Notes: generated by a model from the letters alone, not told the origin. A stretch of DNA of 64,000 nucleotides from Thalassia testudinum (GCA_037157565.1 JAZHRO010000063.1:91230001-91294000), one strand, 5' to 3'; numbered from the stretch's first letter, positions 22,656-34,682 are shown. Numbers and translations: made by a program.

Positions 22656-23967
22656 TTAGGGTAGGGTATTTATAGGATGAGAAGGGGGGTGGTTATGGTA
22701 TTTTTTGGAAGGAAATGAAGGGGTGCTTGGATATTTTTGGAGGAAAAAGTGAGGAAAATTAAGAGGTGCCTTAATTTTCCTTCCAAAAATTCATTCTAGA
22801 AGGTATTGATTTTGAAGGGAGAAATATGGAGGGTGGAGATGGGTTGAAGGGGGTAGGTGTAGGGTTGGATTTCAAGGGTTTTGAAGGGAAAAAGTTGGCA
22901 CCATTTTTAGGTGATTTTGGAGGGAATTTGGTGGTGCCTTTTGGTGGTAGAGAGGGGTGAAGGGATGTATAAGGTTGGCATCAAGATTGAGGTGAAGTGG
23001 TGGTAGCTTAGGTAAACTTAAGTAAGGTTAGTTAGTGGAGCTAGTTAAGTGGGTTTTAGGGTTAGGTTTTGGAGGCCAAGGAGGTGACTAGCTAAGCTAA
23101 GCTAGCTTAGCTAGCTTAGCAAGTAGGGAGTAGGGTTAGAGGCATAGGGAGTTATGGCTTTGAGGGAGAAGAGCTGGAGTTAGCTATCTTGAGCTGCATT
23201 GTAGCTGGTGGCTGCTGAAGAGAGCTACAAGGAGCTACCTTAGCTGGCTTAGCTTGCTAGTTCTTTGCTAGCTGTTAAGCCAAGCTAAGATGAGCTAACT
23301 TCTGCTGATGTGAGTTGAGGTAAGCTAGGTCTGATCTTCTTGGAGATTACTGAGCTAGCTAGAGTAGCTAGCTTAGGTCAAGTAGCTCAGCTCAACTAAG
23401 TTGAGCTGAGTTAATCCTCCGTGAGCTAGACTTGAGTTGGCCTGAGCTGGTTAAGGTCATCTTCAGCTAACCAGGTCTAGCTAGTAGCTAGTCTTAGTCA
23501 GGTGGAACTTCCAGTAAACTCTTCTGAGTTGGAGGAGCTGGAATGGAGTTGGGATCAACTGACTTGAGCTAGTTTGAGCTGCCATTTAACTAAGGTGAGC
23601 TGAATGGAGCTAAGGTGAACTAGCTAGAGCTACCATTCAGCTGAGATGAGTTAAATGGAGCTAGGGATGGGTTAATCCAATTAGAATGAGCTGAGATCCA
23701 ACTAGGATGAGCTGGATCTAGCTGGAATCCAGCTGAAAGGAGCTTCTTCTTCATCTTCTGCCTTCTTGAGTGCTAGGGTTTTAGGGATCTGACTATCTAT
23801 TTATCCCTAACATTCAAATAAACGTGTTAAAAATACAATAAAATATGCAATGCATGCCTAACCTAATTGATGCCTAAATACAGCCCAAAAACCCATTTAT
23901 GGAGTTAAAATCCTAATAGCTAGGTTTGTTTTAGGGCATAACAATGATGATAAACTAGCGTTTATCA
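22656..23967 (-). repeat. LTR of B-old, upstream (U3) part
   Basis: Continuation of 11807-12665. It holds a TATA-like TCCTATAAATACC on the minus strand at 22667-22679 and an AGCT-rich tract (about 22990-23760). It ends at 23967, where the sense LTR start reads TGATAAACGCTAGTTTATCA, a hairpin. The element then meets C's 5' LTR. Confidence 0.85.
22990..23760. repeat. AGCT-rich tract in the B-old LTR
   Basis: Degenerate GAGCTGA/TAGCTNA-like short repeats with AGCT recurring every 10-20 bp. The same tract is in both young family B LTRs, so it is a family trait and not local drift. Confidence 0.85.
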
Positions 23968-24874
23968 GCAAGCAAGCGATACACGTTCAACTCGCGCTAA
24001 GCAAAAAATCGAAGAGGCAATGGAGTGTGGGCACAATTGGATCGTCGGATCAGATCGAACGGTGCAAGGGCGGCCGTGTGGCGCAAAGAGGCTCGTCAGA
24101 TGAGGCAGTGCGAATGAACACCCGAACCAACGTGTAACCACACGGCCCGATGCACGCGGAATCCAAGAGGTGGTAACGCGCTCATTTTAAGCCGTCCGAT
24201 TGTGAGATCAAACAGCTAAAATCGAAAGTGCGCGCACACGTGTGTAAAGGGTGCGAGGAGCAGATCGGGCAGTCCAATGGCTGCCACGTGCTGCGATCTG
24301 GTGCAGCACGCCGTTGAAGGCGCGTTGGAGGCTATTTTAAGGTGTGATTTGGTCCGTGGATCTCTCGATCAATGGATCTGATCTCACCTAAGGTGTTGCA
24401 CGATTTTGAGGACCTAAATACCTTCTTTGCCCTTCATTTTAGCTATAAAAAGAGCCCCAGAGCCCCCATTTGAGAGGCAACTTCCACCAGACACATCTCT
24501 AGTCTCTCTCTCTCTACATCATCTCTCTGGTCTTCGTCCCAATGTTCTGGATTTGAAGTGCTGCCGCACGTCACACAAGCATCTCTCAAGCAGCGCCGCT
24601 CTTCATCTATTTCTCTCTCTACTCTTTAGCATACTTGTTTCAATTCCTAGTTTAAGAACTCTTTGCAATTAGCAATAAAATTCTGATTCTATAAATATCT
24701 GGTCTCTCTTTTCATGGTTTCATTAGGTTAGATTAGTTAATACGAAAAGCTTTGAAAATCTTCTTTTGCCCCCTACGAACGACTAAGAACTCACGAATTC
24801 TGACATATAAATTTATTTGTCTCAACGTGATTCGCAACTACAATAATATAAATCTTTTTACGCATTTTGCAACG
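23968..24874 (+). repeat. 5' LTR of element C (right part)
   Basis: Aligns with 56845-57745. It contains a TATA-like GCTATAAAAAG at 24442-24452 and a GCAATAAAA poly(A)-signal-like site near 24670. The last bases differ from the 3' LTR copy mostly by transitions. It is truncated on the left at the B-old insertion. Confidence 0.85.
24442..24452 (+). promoter_or_regulatory. TATA box of the C 5' LTR
   Basis: GCTATAAAAAG, followed by GAGCC repeats and a pyrimidine-rich leader (TCTCTCTCTC at about 24500), as in plant core promoters. Confidence 0.65.
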
Positions 24875-24881
24875 AATGAAT

Positions 24882-24898
24882 TGACACCATTGCCGGGG
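24882..24898 (+). promoter_or_regulatory. Primer binding site of element C (decayed tRNA-Asp site)
   Basis: TGACACCATTGCCGGGG, against TGGCGCCGTTGCCGGGG in the intact sites. All three changes are G to A, as expected when methylated cytosines on the other strand deaminate. Confidence 0.8.
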
Positions 24899-24899
24899 A

Positions 24900-26388
24900 G
24901 GCAACGGAGTTATTCTTGACACTTTTCTTTCTAGTGCTTATTTGAGATTTCTAATCTTCTTTATTTCTATTGATTTCGAGTGTGCAGGAAGCATGGAAAA
25001 CTGAGAAAAAATGCAACAATGGATAAATTGCAAGTTTCTAATCTTAGGTAAGTACTCGTATCTTAGATTAGGTTAGATGTCCTTTCGAAAAGAAAAAAAA
25101 ATCCAAAAAAAATTTAGGTGCTTTGCTTAATCCTTAGGATAGCATTTGCTTGCTTTTCGCAAAAAAAAAAAATCTCTTTTGGTGGATATTATGTTTTGAA
25201 AATCAACAAAAATACCTCTTAAATTTTCATTCTACAACAAATTCTAATCTTAAAAATTAAATTCCCAAAAATTTACATGTCCAAAAATTCTAAATTGTTA
25301 CTGGACGTGGTTTTGAAGTAACATATCCAAATTGTACACCACTCGGAGTTATAAAAAAATTTTAAAAATTCGTGAACTTAATTGATATCAAATCTGTTAT
25401 TGCTCTTATTTTTGGCACATCAAAAAATCACAAGAATTTTTGTACAACTCTGATTTATCTAAAATTTATTGCATTAGATTCCTATGATAATATAAAATCT
25501 TGAAAAATTATGAAAAAAATATTTGGTACACGGTTGATTACACCAAACATTCAATCACTAATTGGGAGTAAAAACAAATTACAGAACCCCAGTACACGTT
25601 AAATATGAAAAAAATAGAAAGCATGCATTAAAATTCTCGAAAAAATATTTTTTCCATGCCTACTTAGTGGTGCAAAAAGACCAATTAATTACATTATTTG
25701 GGTCACACCACATTCCTGATATTGGACTTAAAATGATCATCTTGGCAACTACTTGTTTCTAGGGTTTCCAAAACTTAAGGCAGTGCACCCTTTGCATTGC
25801 ATACTTCTAAAGGAAATCTATCTCATAGATTTGGACTTGTAAAGAAACTCTTGTGTGCTCATCAAACCCTTGGTTGAACTTATCTAACTACGAAACCCTA
25901 AAACACAATTATACAAGCAATTGAACCTTAAAATTCACTTTATCATAAAAATTGCTTATGAACCCCTTACCTATGCACTTCACACTTTTGAAATCAATTT
26001 TAAGGGCAACGCCTCCCTAATGCCCATCATATTCCAAAAGCACCTCAACCCTAAGCCTAAAATTGAGTAGATGTGCCCTAGGTAGGACTAATTTGCTTGG
26101 TAACTTGAAATTAGATTGGGTTAAGGTCAAGGCCTTGTCTACTTTGACTTACTGGTGACAAGAAAGGTCAATGCAGGGTGTCCCACCGTGCAGGGTGTCC
26201 TAGGGGGTCTCACCCTTCTGGCCAGCCAAGTAATTCAAGGGTTGATCTAACCTAGTCGTATTTTGGGGAGCCAAGATTAGGTCTAATTAGGGTTTACACT
26301 CTAATGATTAGCTTGATTGCTTGTATTGTGAGGGTGGGTATTCTCACATCTGTCTTCTCTCTCTCATCCATAGACATTCTTCTGGTGC
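24900..26388 (+). other. Untranslated leader of element C
   Basis: AT-rich with A runs (25089-25170), no convincing coding sequence. An open frame of 66 codons at 25562-25762 is AT-rich and has no motif. Confidence 0.55.
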
Positions 26389-27643
26389 ATGCAAGGTAGA
26401 AGATCTCTACACCTTGATTTGTTACCACCTTTAGAGAGAAATCCTAGGAGAAGACCTGAATCTAAACCTTCTTCAATGGTTAGTCACCATGAGGAAGATG
26501 AGGTTGAAGAGGAAGAACAAAATCTGGATCCAATGGCTCTCTTACAGAGGCAGATTACTAGGCAAGGCCGGCATCATGACAGATAGATGGTCATAGTGCA
26601 GGTCCTTACCCGACTCCAAAACGAGATAACAAACCAACCTTTGAGAGATTTCTACAATCCTCCTAATGCCCAACTGGAACCTTTTGTCAGGGTACCTCAA
26701 GATGGGGATGATTTTGAGCTTAAACCACAAATCATTAATCTGATTCCCCACTTCCATGGTCACAATTCCGATGACCCCTTCCACTACCTTGATGAACTTC
26801 TACACATAGGAAGGACCTTTGGCCTTAGGAACATGAATGAGGATACCTTAATAATGAAAATGTTTCCATTTCCCTTAAAAGATAAAGCTTCTCAATGTTT
26901 GAGGACTATTAGTAGACCAATCCTAACTTGGGAAGATTTGAGAAGCATTTGTCTGAAGAAATTCTTTTCCATAGGAAAAACAAATGCGCTTAGATGTGAC
27001 ATTACAACCTTCAAGCAGAACCTTGGGGAATAATTGCATGAGGCTTGGGAGAGATTTAATGACTTAGCTAGGAAATGCCATCATGGGATTCCCAAGTGGC
27101 ACTTGGCCAATATTTTCTATTATGGGTTAAGTGATAATTTGAAGAATTTTGTTGATGCAGCATGTGGGGGTAATTTCCTAAGTAAAGTTGCTGAAGGAGC
27201 CTTTCAAGTATTCGAGAATATGAGTGAAAATTCACTCAATAATACCTCGATGTCCGCCTTCAACAGATCAAATCAACCAAGGAGCGAAGTCTATGAAGTT
27301 AAGGATAATTTAAATTTGATTGATTTAGAATTGATTGCACAACGATTGAATAAGGTGGAACTTGGAAAAAATGTCGAGAGTTTGGATAAGAAATTGGATA
27401 ATTTTCTTAAGGGCGGGAGTTCCTTAGGTACACATTCCAAAGTAAACCCTATGACTACCCAAGGAGTTTCTATGTTAACCTGCACCCAACTCCTCAACCC
27501 TCTAGGTTAGGAAACAGTGCACAATATTGATGACCTGACTATGACTCCACCCATAAGCCAACTTTACTTGGACCCATCTCTTTCTGGGTACCAAGGAGGG
27601 ACCTTAATGCCCTCAAATTCTGCATTAGGCATCTGAGGCCTAA
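26389..27643 (+). pseudogene. Gag of element C (broken, then cut by element D)
   Basis: One frame from 26389 to 27510 with in-frame stops TAG at 26584-26586 and TAA at 27031-27033, then TAG at 27508-27510, continuing open for some codons up to the D insertion. N-terminal acidic stretch EVEEEEQN. The capsid core follows in the usual order: FVRVPQDGDDFELKP, FHGHNSDDPFHYLDEL, MKMFPFPLKDKA, FKQNLGE, HEAWERFNDLARKCPHHG-like, and NFVDAACGGNF. This protein would form the virus-like particle. The C-terminal linker continues after D at 50684. Confidence 0.85.
27639..27643. repeat. Target site duplication of element D, left
   Basis: CCTAA, repeated at 50684-50688. Confidence 0.92.
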
Positions 27644-29420
27644 TGGCACTGTGTTTGTCTGTATAGTTATTATAGTCGTTGTAATATATAACAAAACAGT
27701 TACCAGTTCAATACAATTTATTACTCGGAATGACAAGTTTCCTGAGGTCGAACTCAAGGAGCAAACTATAATTCTAGAAGCCTATAAATTCATAATATAA
27801 GGTTTTACAAAATTAAGAGAGAGAGAGAGAGAGAGAAAGAATTGGCTTTTTCTTCTTCTCTTTCTTTCTTCTTTTTCTTTCCTTCTTTCTTTCTCTTCTG
27901 CAGTGGTTCCTCTTCTTTCTGTCTTCTTTTCTATTTTCTTCAGCTACTAAATCTTTCTCCTTTCTTCATCTCTGGTTTTCTTCTTTCTTCTTTTCTTCTT
28001 CTTCTTTTCTTCTGCTCTGGCTCTTCCACTTTTTTCTTTCTTCTTCAGCAGCTGCAGTTTTCCTTTACTTTGGTTGCTGACCCTCCGGCGTCTGATTCAA
28101 CGCTCAAACGGCTTAACTGTGCGGTTGCTACAGTGCAGCTCCTCTTTTCTTCCTTCGGCTCCTTTCCTTCCTTTCTTCTTCCTTCGCCTGCTTCTTCCTT
28201 CTATCCTGCGACACATACACAGATCAGTGCAAAACCTAACCCTACCCCTTCCCCGCGTCTCTCTCTCTGAATCTCTCTTTGGAAAGCTCTCCCAGAGCCG
28301 GGTAATCGGGTCGGGTTGCGCGCCCGGGTCCAGGCGCACCAGCGTGGGTGGTGTGCGAGGAGTGCACAGGCAGGATAGTCGGGTCAAGTCACTAGGTCCA
28401 CGTGGGCAGTGCCGCGGACGAGGCACGTGAATAGGTGAGGGACCTCACCCCTGTGTGACTGGAGGCAAACGGCTAATGTCACTTTTTCAATTTAAGTGTG
28501 GGTGCGAGGCCACACACTTATGAGGTGGGACTAAAGTCCCACCTCTGCTCCGCGCGCCCACAGGCGAGAAGCAGCTGTCGATTTGGGCAGCAGCGAAGGT
28601 TTCACGCTCCCAATCGAGAACCTAGGCGCCTTCACTGGCTTGCCCCGCGTCACCTGGAGCTCACACCTGGAGAGGAGGAGACCTGGAGTTGCCTGCGAAG
28701 AAGCTCCAGCAGCTCGTCAATGGCGGCGAGGAGGTTGAACCCTGAAATCACGAAGACGACCTCCCGGCCATGTTAGACAACACAGGGAGCTTCGTCAGAG
28801 TGTAGCGAAGGTAGTGCGAGGGTCGGCGAGGCACAAAAGCGCCTGTGTCCGTGTGCCTAGGGCAGACTATGTGTGCGAAAGTGGGTGTGTTCGAGGGTGG
28901 TCTGGAGGTGAAGGGCGGTGAATGGAGTAGGGGAAACGCTTAAGTGGAGTGAGGGGGAGCTTCTGGGCTTGTCGGCGAGGGGTGAAATGAACTATGGAGG
29001 TGGAGCGACCTCGCCGGAGATGGTGACCAGAGGTGAAGCAGATGGGGTTGGTAGTGGCAGTCGAAGGGTCTGAAATGCTAATTGAATAAGGGAAAAGTGA
29101 GAGGAGGGTAAGGGGAAGGTTCCTACCTACTTAGTCAACGAAGAGGGAGAGGAAGACATCCGACTCGTGCCTGCCGGAGCTGGGGACGAAGGTGCCCAAA
29201 AGAGGAGTAACGGCTACGAGGAGGGGATCCGGAGATGCCAGCTGGTGCAGCCTGGCATGGGAAGACGGGGCAGAGTGGGTTCTGCTGCAGGTATGGCAGC
29301 AGAGCGACGAGGAGAAAAGATTCCCGGAAGCTTGGGCTGTTTGACCGGAGAGGGGAGAGACGAAATCAAGGGTTTTTCTCGGCCAAAACTAGCGTGCCTT
29401 CGACAGACGCCCCTGCCGCT

Positions 29421-29430
29421 TCTTATAAAG
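29421..29430 (-). promoter_or_regulatory. TATA box of the D 3' LTR
   Basis: CTTTATAAGA on the minus strand; the same motif is in the 5' LTR at about 49749-49759. Confidence 0.55.
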
Positions 29431-29499
29431 GCGTTGGCGAGGAGAGCGACCTGAGGGAAAGACGTGCAGCGCATGCCGGAGATGGCCGAAGAAGGAGAC

Positions 29500-29533
29500 C
29501 CATGCCTTTCGTGCGTTCGCACGAGAGGCATGG
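29500..29533. promoter_or_regulatory. Long palindrome in U3 of the D 3' LTR
   Basis: Arms CCATGCCTTTCGTGCG and CGCACGAGAGGCATGG around TT, one G:T position. The inner core TCGTGCG/CGCACGA is identical to element A, while the outer arms differ but still pair. The TATA box lies about 70 nt downstream on the minus strand. Confidence 0.85.
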
Positions 29534-30354
29534 CCGATTGCAGGGGTCAGAGGAGGGTCCTTGCGACAGAGGACGACGCAGGGAACCTTCCGTTCGTTCT
29601 TGAAAATGGGCGCCATCCCCTGCGTGGCGCCATCCTCCGTGCAAGGTCGCCGGAGGTATGGCACTGCTCAGAATGGCAGGGAGGACTGTTCTGCAAAGAA
29701 CGACGAGAAAGATAGGGGTTCATTTGCAAGGGTTTCAAAAGATAAGGGTCAAAAAGTAATTCAAGAGGACCAATTTGTAAAGTCAGTCAAGATGGTCTTT
29801 TCTTAGGCTTAAATTTTTATACCATCCTAATTTGAACCTAAGGATTTTAATGGTGAAATTTGATTTTAGGTTGGACCATGTTTGACCAGTCAATTTGCAC
29901 AAAAATCCAAATTAGGTCATAAATTAGACGTGGTTCTCATTTTAGGTCAAAATAGGTTGCAAAGGCCAAATTGAATGTTCTAAACCCTAGGAAATATTTT
30001 TCCATGAATTTTAGAGGGTTTAGTTAATTTTTATCCTGCCTCGAACCTCATGAATTAAAGTGGATTTATTTTAGGGTTATAGAATGTCATTTATTCCCAG
30101 AAGTTGCTATAACCCTTTTCAGATCAGATCATCCCACTTCCCTCCTTATTAAGCTCATTTGACATGTGTTTAGACCCTTAATTACCCTATTTGCGCATTG
30201 CATTGGTAAAATTACAGTTTTACCCCTTATGATTTGTCTTATTCTTTAACTCAGAATTCTCTGAGTTAAGCCCCTCTTTAGGTTTTGTAGGAGCTTCCTC
30301 ACACTTATTTAGATTAATTTGTGCTAGTTAAGGTTCATGATGAGGCTCTCATCA

Positions 30355-30392
30355 TACCCCCATGCCTAGCTTTTGCTAGTCCATTAGCAAAA
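30355..30392 (-). promoter_or_regulatory. Terminal PPT and pre-PPT hairpin of element D
   Basis: On the minus strand TTTTGCTA and TAGCAAAA pair (loop ATGGAC), followed by GGCATGGGGGTA (30366-30355) at the LTR edge. Same layout as in A. Confidence 0.85.
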
Positions 30393-30800
30393 TTTTAAGG
30401 TTTCAACCCTTGTTCTAGACCATGAAGTTCTTGTTGAGTTTAGATAAGTACTTTTTCTTTTGTAACCTTGATTAAGTCATAATGCCATCCATAGGCCTAA
30501 AAGGTACTCTAGTACCAACCGAGATCCAGATTTGTCTAGCCTTAACCTCAGTCCTTAGCAAAGGTTTTTAAGGCCTACAAGAGCTAACCTAAGGCTTATT
30601 GGACTTTGTGATTAAAGCACCCGTGCTTGAGATAATTTTAGCCCTGGTTCAGTTCGCAGTGCGTTTGTAAGAAAGACAGGTAGAAGATTTGTATGTTTGG
30701 AGAGTTTTCTCTCTTTTTCTTTTTAATTCTAGCTTAGGATTGGTTTTTCAACATGGTCTGTATCAGATTCCTTGTCCCCATCATCAATCCTCAAGGGTTC

Positions 30801-30944
30801 CTGGTAGTCGATGCTTCGAGATAGCACTGCCCATGGTAGCCCCCAGAACCCTAGCTTTTGAGATTTCGAGATAATCCCGTCCATGGTGTTCCGTGGTTGA
30901 ATTCAGACCCTGGCAATTGACACTTCGTGATAATGCCATCCATG
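30801..30944 (-). repeat. Three 36-nt hairpin-like units (element D)
   Basis: Plus coordinates 30801-30836, 30851-30886 and 30910-30944. Plus-strand core CTTCGAGATA in the first, TTTCGAGATA in the second, CTTCGTGATA in the third, each ending CCATG(G). Spacings of 50 and 59 nt match those in A. Confidence 0.75.
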
Positions 30945-31642
30945 AAATCTGAACCAGCAGAGTGCTTACATGCCCCCAGTAGGATATGTAAATATCCTAA
31001 GAGACAAGCACCGAAGAGATGATATTTTGTTACGCATCTTCGAGGGGAATTTTCTACCTCTCCGCGCTGGGAACTCGTCCAAATCAACTTGTGTTGATCG
31101 GCCGCTCCTACTCTAGGTGTCATTTTTAGAATTTTTGCAAGGCTTCTATGTGATTTTGATTTTTATGCTTACTGAACCAGGCTATGTGTGAAGTTAGGGT
31201 GCTTAGGTTACTGAGTCCCGTAAACCAAAAGTTAGTTAACGAGGCCAAATACTCCTTAAGCCTTGGACCTAATACTTAAGCATTTCATTTTCCTCAACCT
31301 CTTTAGGAATGTCTAGATCTTAATGGGTATTAAGAGTCTATCCAAGAATGCCTAAGGTTTACGTTCTTACTAATCTCACTATGCACTTTCCATTTCTTTT
31401 CCTGAATGAGGTCTAGAACTTAGGTTAACTCCTTAATTTCTTACTAATGACTATCTCTTTTCTTTCATTTTGTGCTCCTTCTTTTGATCATTTTGTTCTT
31501 TTTCTCTTCCTCCTTTGTAGAGTCCACAAAATTTCTTTCCTCCTCTCATTTTTTTTTTGAATTTTTTTTTTAATTTTTATGATGTTTTTGGCATATGTGA
31601 ATTTTTTTGTTTAAACTTTTCTTGTGAGTTTTGCACTTTCAT

Positions 31643-31680
31643 GCCCCCCCATGCCTAAGATTTGCAATGTCCTTATTGTA
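31643..31680 (-). promoter_or_regulatory. Internal polypurine tract of element D
   Basis: On the minus strand ACAATAAGGACATTGC, then GGCATGGGGGGG. It lies 1.3 kb upstream of the terminal PPT, as in A. Confidence 0.65.
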
Positions 31681-31879
31681 ACTTAGGAGGGTTTTTATTT
31701 AACTTAGTTCATACATTAGGACAGATGTTTTGATGAGTGAATGGGTCAGGGTGACTGTTGCGGACGATTTCTAATCTCAGATGCAAGCACCTGAGGTGGA
31801 GTCGGCTGTCCTAAAGGGTGAACCTCAAGTGCGAAAAGGTGTCAGAAAAGGTTTCGGGTTTTTTTCAAAAAGAATGACG

Positions 31880-31900
31880 GGCTGCCTCCCGTTGAGCGCT
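31880..31900 (-). other. Conserved post-pol motif of element D
   Basis: On the minus strand AGCGCTCAACGGGAGGCAGC, shortly after the integrase stop. Motifs of this kind follow pol in many plant Athila-like elements. Confidence 0.7.
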
Positions 31901-31932
31901 GAGTTTTACGCCATCGGCTAGGCGCAATATGC

Positions 31933-32463
31933 TCAGGGAAAATGGAGGATAAATGATGATTCAGCCAAATCTGTAGGGGTTACATCAATGAACGGTTTGA
32001 GTCTCTGACCATTCATAATGAAAGGTTTGGAATCATGGCTAAGCGGACTGATTTTTACGGCTCCATTTCCAAAAACTTGTCGGACAAGGTATGGTCCGAC
32101 CCACTTAGATCGCAGTTTCCCAGGGAAGAGTTTGAGTCGGGCATCAAAGAGTAGGACCTTCTGACCAGGATGAAAGATCTTTCTAGATATGTGCTTGTCA
32201 TGGAAGGCTTTAACCTGCTCTTTATAGATTCGCGAGTTCTCGTACGCATCAAGGCGTAATTCATCGATCTCGCTTATCTGAAGCTTTCTGTGGGTTCCAG
32301 CCTTAGAAAGATCTAAATTACAGCTCCGTACTGCCCAATAGGCTTTGTACTCCAGTTCGACGGGAAGCTGACACGCCTTCCCGTACACCAGTCTAAAAGG
32401 AGACATGCCTAATTGGATTTTGTGGGTGGTCCTATAAGCCCACAAAACTTCCGAAAGTTGGGA
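31933..32463 (-). pseudogene. Integrase C-terminal part of element D
   Basis: 170 open codons (31933-32445). It continues from the integrase core after a TGA at about 32464-32466, where a tryptophan codon is expected. It contains LWAYRTTHK-like and PFRLVYGKACQLPVELE motifs, KAYWAV, then the GPY/F-like region LRSKWVGPYLV. This part binds DNA and helps target the insertion. It ends in a normal stop followed by the post-pol motif. Confidence 0.85.
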
Positions 32464-32466
32464 CGA

Positions 32467-33000
32467 TCAGTCCTTCCTGTTAGGCCGAACAGTGACCTGC
32501 AGGATTTTCTTGATCTCCCGATTTGATAGCTCAGCTAGACCATTAGTCTGGGGGTGATAAGGTGTGGAGATTCGGTGAGACATCCCGTATTTGGTCATCA
32601 GTGACCTGAACTGAGCATTCGTAAAATGGGTCCCCCCGTCAGAGATGATTGCACGAGGAATCCCGAACCGTGAGAAGATATTGTGATGAATGAATTTGAT
32701 AACGATTTTATGATCACAGGTTCGGGTCGGTATGGCTTCGATCCATTTGAATACATAGTCCACAGCCAGCAGAATGTACTCGAAGCCATTCGAAATAGGA
32801 AAGGGGCCCATAAAATCAATCCCCCAGATATCAAAGATTTTGCAAATGAGAATCGGCTGCAAAGGCATCATGTCGCGATGGCTCATGTTGCCCAAAGTTT
32901 GGCAACGACTGCATGCCTTGCAGTAATTGTATGCATCCTTGTATAAAGTGAGCCAATAAAAGCCACACTGGAGGATTTTTGATGCGGTTTTGTGCCAGAG
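32467..33000 (-). pseudogene. Integrase core of element D
   Basis: The minus frame carries the zinc-finger cysteines (CKACSRCQ) and the catalytic core: D in IWGIDFMGPF, D in IISDGGTHF, E in NGLAELSNREIKK. So the D,D-35-E triad is present. The frame is shifted relative to the upstream RNase H frame at about 32960-33000. It would join cDNA ends to host DNA in the nucleus. Confidence 0.88.
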
Positions 33001-33656
33001 AAGTGGCCACCGCATGCCTGGTCATGGCAGAAGGAGATAATATCATTGATTTCACCCTCCGAGACACATCGCCGGATGATTTGGTCGGCACCTATGCGGA
33101 AGAGGTACGGGTCTTCCCAGATGTAGTACTTGGCATCAGAGCACAATTTGTCTTTCTTGGCCTTCGGCCAATCAGACGGGATCTGATGAGATGGCAAGTA
33201 GTTTACTATATTAGCAAACCATGGAAGTCTAGTACCAATAGTCAGTAGGTGCTCATTAGGAAAATGCTCCGTGATGGGTCCAGAAGGGTTGATGATCTCA
33301 GAAGGAAGGCGAGACAAATGGTCAGCTACCACGTTTTGTCTTCCTACCTTGTCGCGAATCTCGAGGTCGAATTCTTGCAACAGCAAGATCCATCGGATTA
33401 GTCGGGGCTTCGTGTCCTTCTTGGCAAGGAGATGCCTCACAGCTGTATGATCCGAGTAGATGATGATGTGGGAACCCAGGAGATAAGATCGAAATTTTTC
33501 AAGAGCAAATACTACGGCTAGCAGCTCTTTCTCCGTAACTGTATAGTTACGCTGAGCCTCGTCAAGTGTCTTGCTAGCGTAGTAGATGACCACGGGTTTC
33601 CCGTCAACTTTTTGCCCCAGAACCGCTCCTACAGCAAAATCAGATGCATCGCACAT
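32960..33656 (-). pseudogene. RNase H and integrase N-terminal region of element D
   Basis: Open frame with MCDASDFAVGAVLGQ (first RNase H aspartate region), TEKELLAVVFALEKFRSYL, SDHTAVRHLL, and QNVVADHLSRLP. It then crosses the linker to the HHCC finger histidines (CHDQACGGHFSG). RNase H removes the RNA strand during reverse transcription. The frame breaks at about 32960-33000. On the upstream side a TAA at about 33666-33668 separates it from RT. Confidence 0.88.
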
Positions 33657-33668
33657 GATCTCAAAGGG

Positions 33669-34146
33669 TTAAGACCAATCAGGGGATTGTAGGATCGGGG
33701 CCTGGGTGACTCGGTCACGGAGGTTTTCAAAGGCTTGAGTGCATTCCTTGGAGATCTCAAAGGGTACATCCTTAGAGAGAAGAGTAGTCAGGGGGCGCGT
33801 GATTTTCGAAAAATCAGGAATGAAACGACGGTAAAAACCGACGTGCCCTAGAAAAGAACGGATGTCCCTGATCGAGCTAGGCATAGGAAGCCAAGAAATT
33901 AGATCAACCTTGGCTTGATCCACTTGGATGCCTTTCTCAGAAATTAGATGTCCTAGGACGATCCCCTCAGGCACCATAAAGTGGCTCTTTTCCTAGGAAA
34001 GAACCAAATTTACATCGATGCAACGCCTGAGTATATGAACCAAGTGCTGGAGGCAATCATCAAATGATGCCCCGAAAACTGAGAAGTCATCTATGGAGAC
34101 TTCCAAGTAATCACCTACCATATCAGAGAATATGGCAAGCATGCAC
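33669..34146 (-). pseudogene. RT palm and thumb of element D
   Basis: Continuous with the fingers domain except for a TAG at about 34146-34148 and another at 33992-33994. The active-site stretch reads VSIDDFSVFGA where relatives read VFMDDFSVFG: both aspartates are kept, but the aromatic residue before them is replaced. Downstream motifs EGIVLGHLIS, FLGHVGFYRRFI and PILQSPDW are typical gypsy RT. Confidence 0.88.
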
Positions 34147-34148
34147 CG

Positions 34149-34682
34149 CTAAAAAGTCGTGGGTGCATTGCAGAGACCGAAAGGCATCCTTCGGAATGAG
34201 TACGTCCTGAAGGGGCAGGTGAACGTGGTCTTCTCTTGGTCCTCAGGATGAATAGCCACTTGGTTATAACTGGAGCACCCGTCAAGAAAGCAGAAGAATC
34301 GATTTCCCGCTAATTTCTCAAGAATCTGATCAATGAAAGGTAGTGGGAAATGATCCTTCTTCGTAGAGGAATTGAGTCTTCGGTAATCTATGCAGACTCT
34401 CCACGAGTTGGCCATTTGGGTAGGTATGATTTCCCCGGTTTCAGTCGTAATGGTGGTGAGCCCTGCCTTTTTAGGCACGACTTGAATTGGGCTCACCCAA
34501 CGACTGTCGGAGATCGGGTAGATGATCCCTGCATCTAACCACTCAATGATCTCCTTTCTCACGACCTCCTGCAGATTGGGATTTAAACGTCTCTGCATCT
34601 CACAGGAAGGTCATGCGCCCTCTTTTGAATAAATACGGTGTGTACAATAAGAGGGACTTATTCCAGTTAAGTCATCGAGAGT
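34149..34682 (-). pseudogene. RT fingers domain of element D
   Basis: Motifs EIIEWLDAGIIYPISDS, SPIQVVPKKAG, WRVCIDYRRLN, KDHFPLPFIDQ, FLDGCSSYNQ (usually FLDGYSGYNQ) and FRRMPFGLCNAP. A TGA at about 34610 and a TAG at 34680-34682 interrupt the upstream link. Each stop is one transition away from the expected sense codon. Confidence 0.88.

Larger units (their letters stand above)
9437..23967 (-). mobile_element. B-old: truncated old copy of family B, inserted in element C and split by element A
   Basis: From right to left in sense order: LTR 23967-11807 (interrupted by A at 22650-12666), a decayed PBS near 11790-11806, untranslated leader, and a gag-linker remnant ending at about 9437. The LTR aligns along its length with the young family B LTRs (37717-39819 and 44952-47054), including the AGCT-rich tract. 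The rest of the coding region and the other LTR are lost on the left. The right LTR edge lies inside C's 5' LTR, at the place matching about 56836-56845 of C's 3' LTR. Confidence 0.8.
27644..30354 (-). repeat. 3' LTR of element D
   Basis: In sense order: hairpin start 30354-30338, palindrome 29500-29533, TATA-like CTTTATAAGA at 29421-29430, GC-rich transcribed region (28300-29400) and a purine-rich tract (pyrimidine-rich on plus, 27840-28240), with a GA microsatellite at 27815-27838. Overlapping open frames on both strands in 28100-29800 reflect GC-rich composition. It is paired with 47915-50683. Confidence 0.92.

Noticed and set aside
28097..29738. Many overlapping open frames of 60-120 codons on both strands in the D LTRs (and 48391-50134)
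   Set aside because: They lie in GC-rich LTR sequence, overlap in several frames, show no known motif, and are not better kept than the surrounding DNA between the two LTRs.
30367..31880. Possible env-like gene between pol and the 3' LTR of D
   Set aside because: No open frame of useful length or transmembrane pattern; the region is the AT-rich 3' module also present in A.
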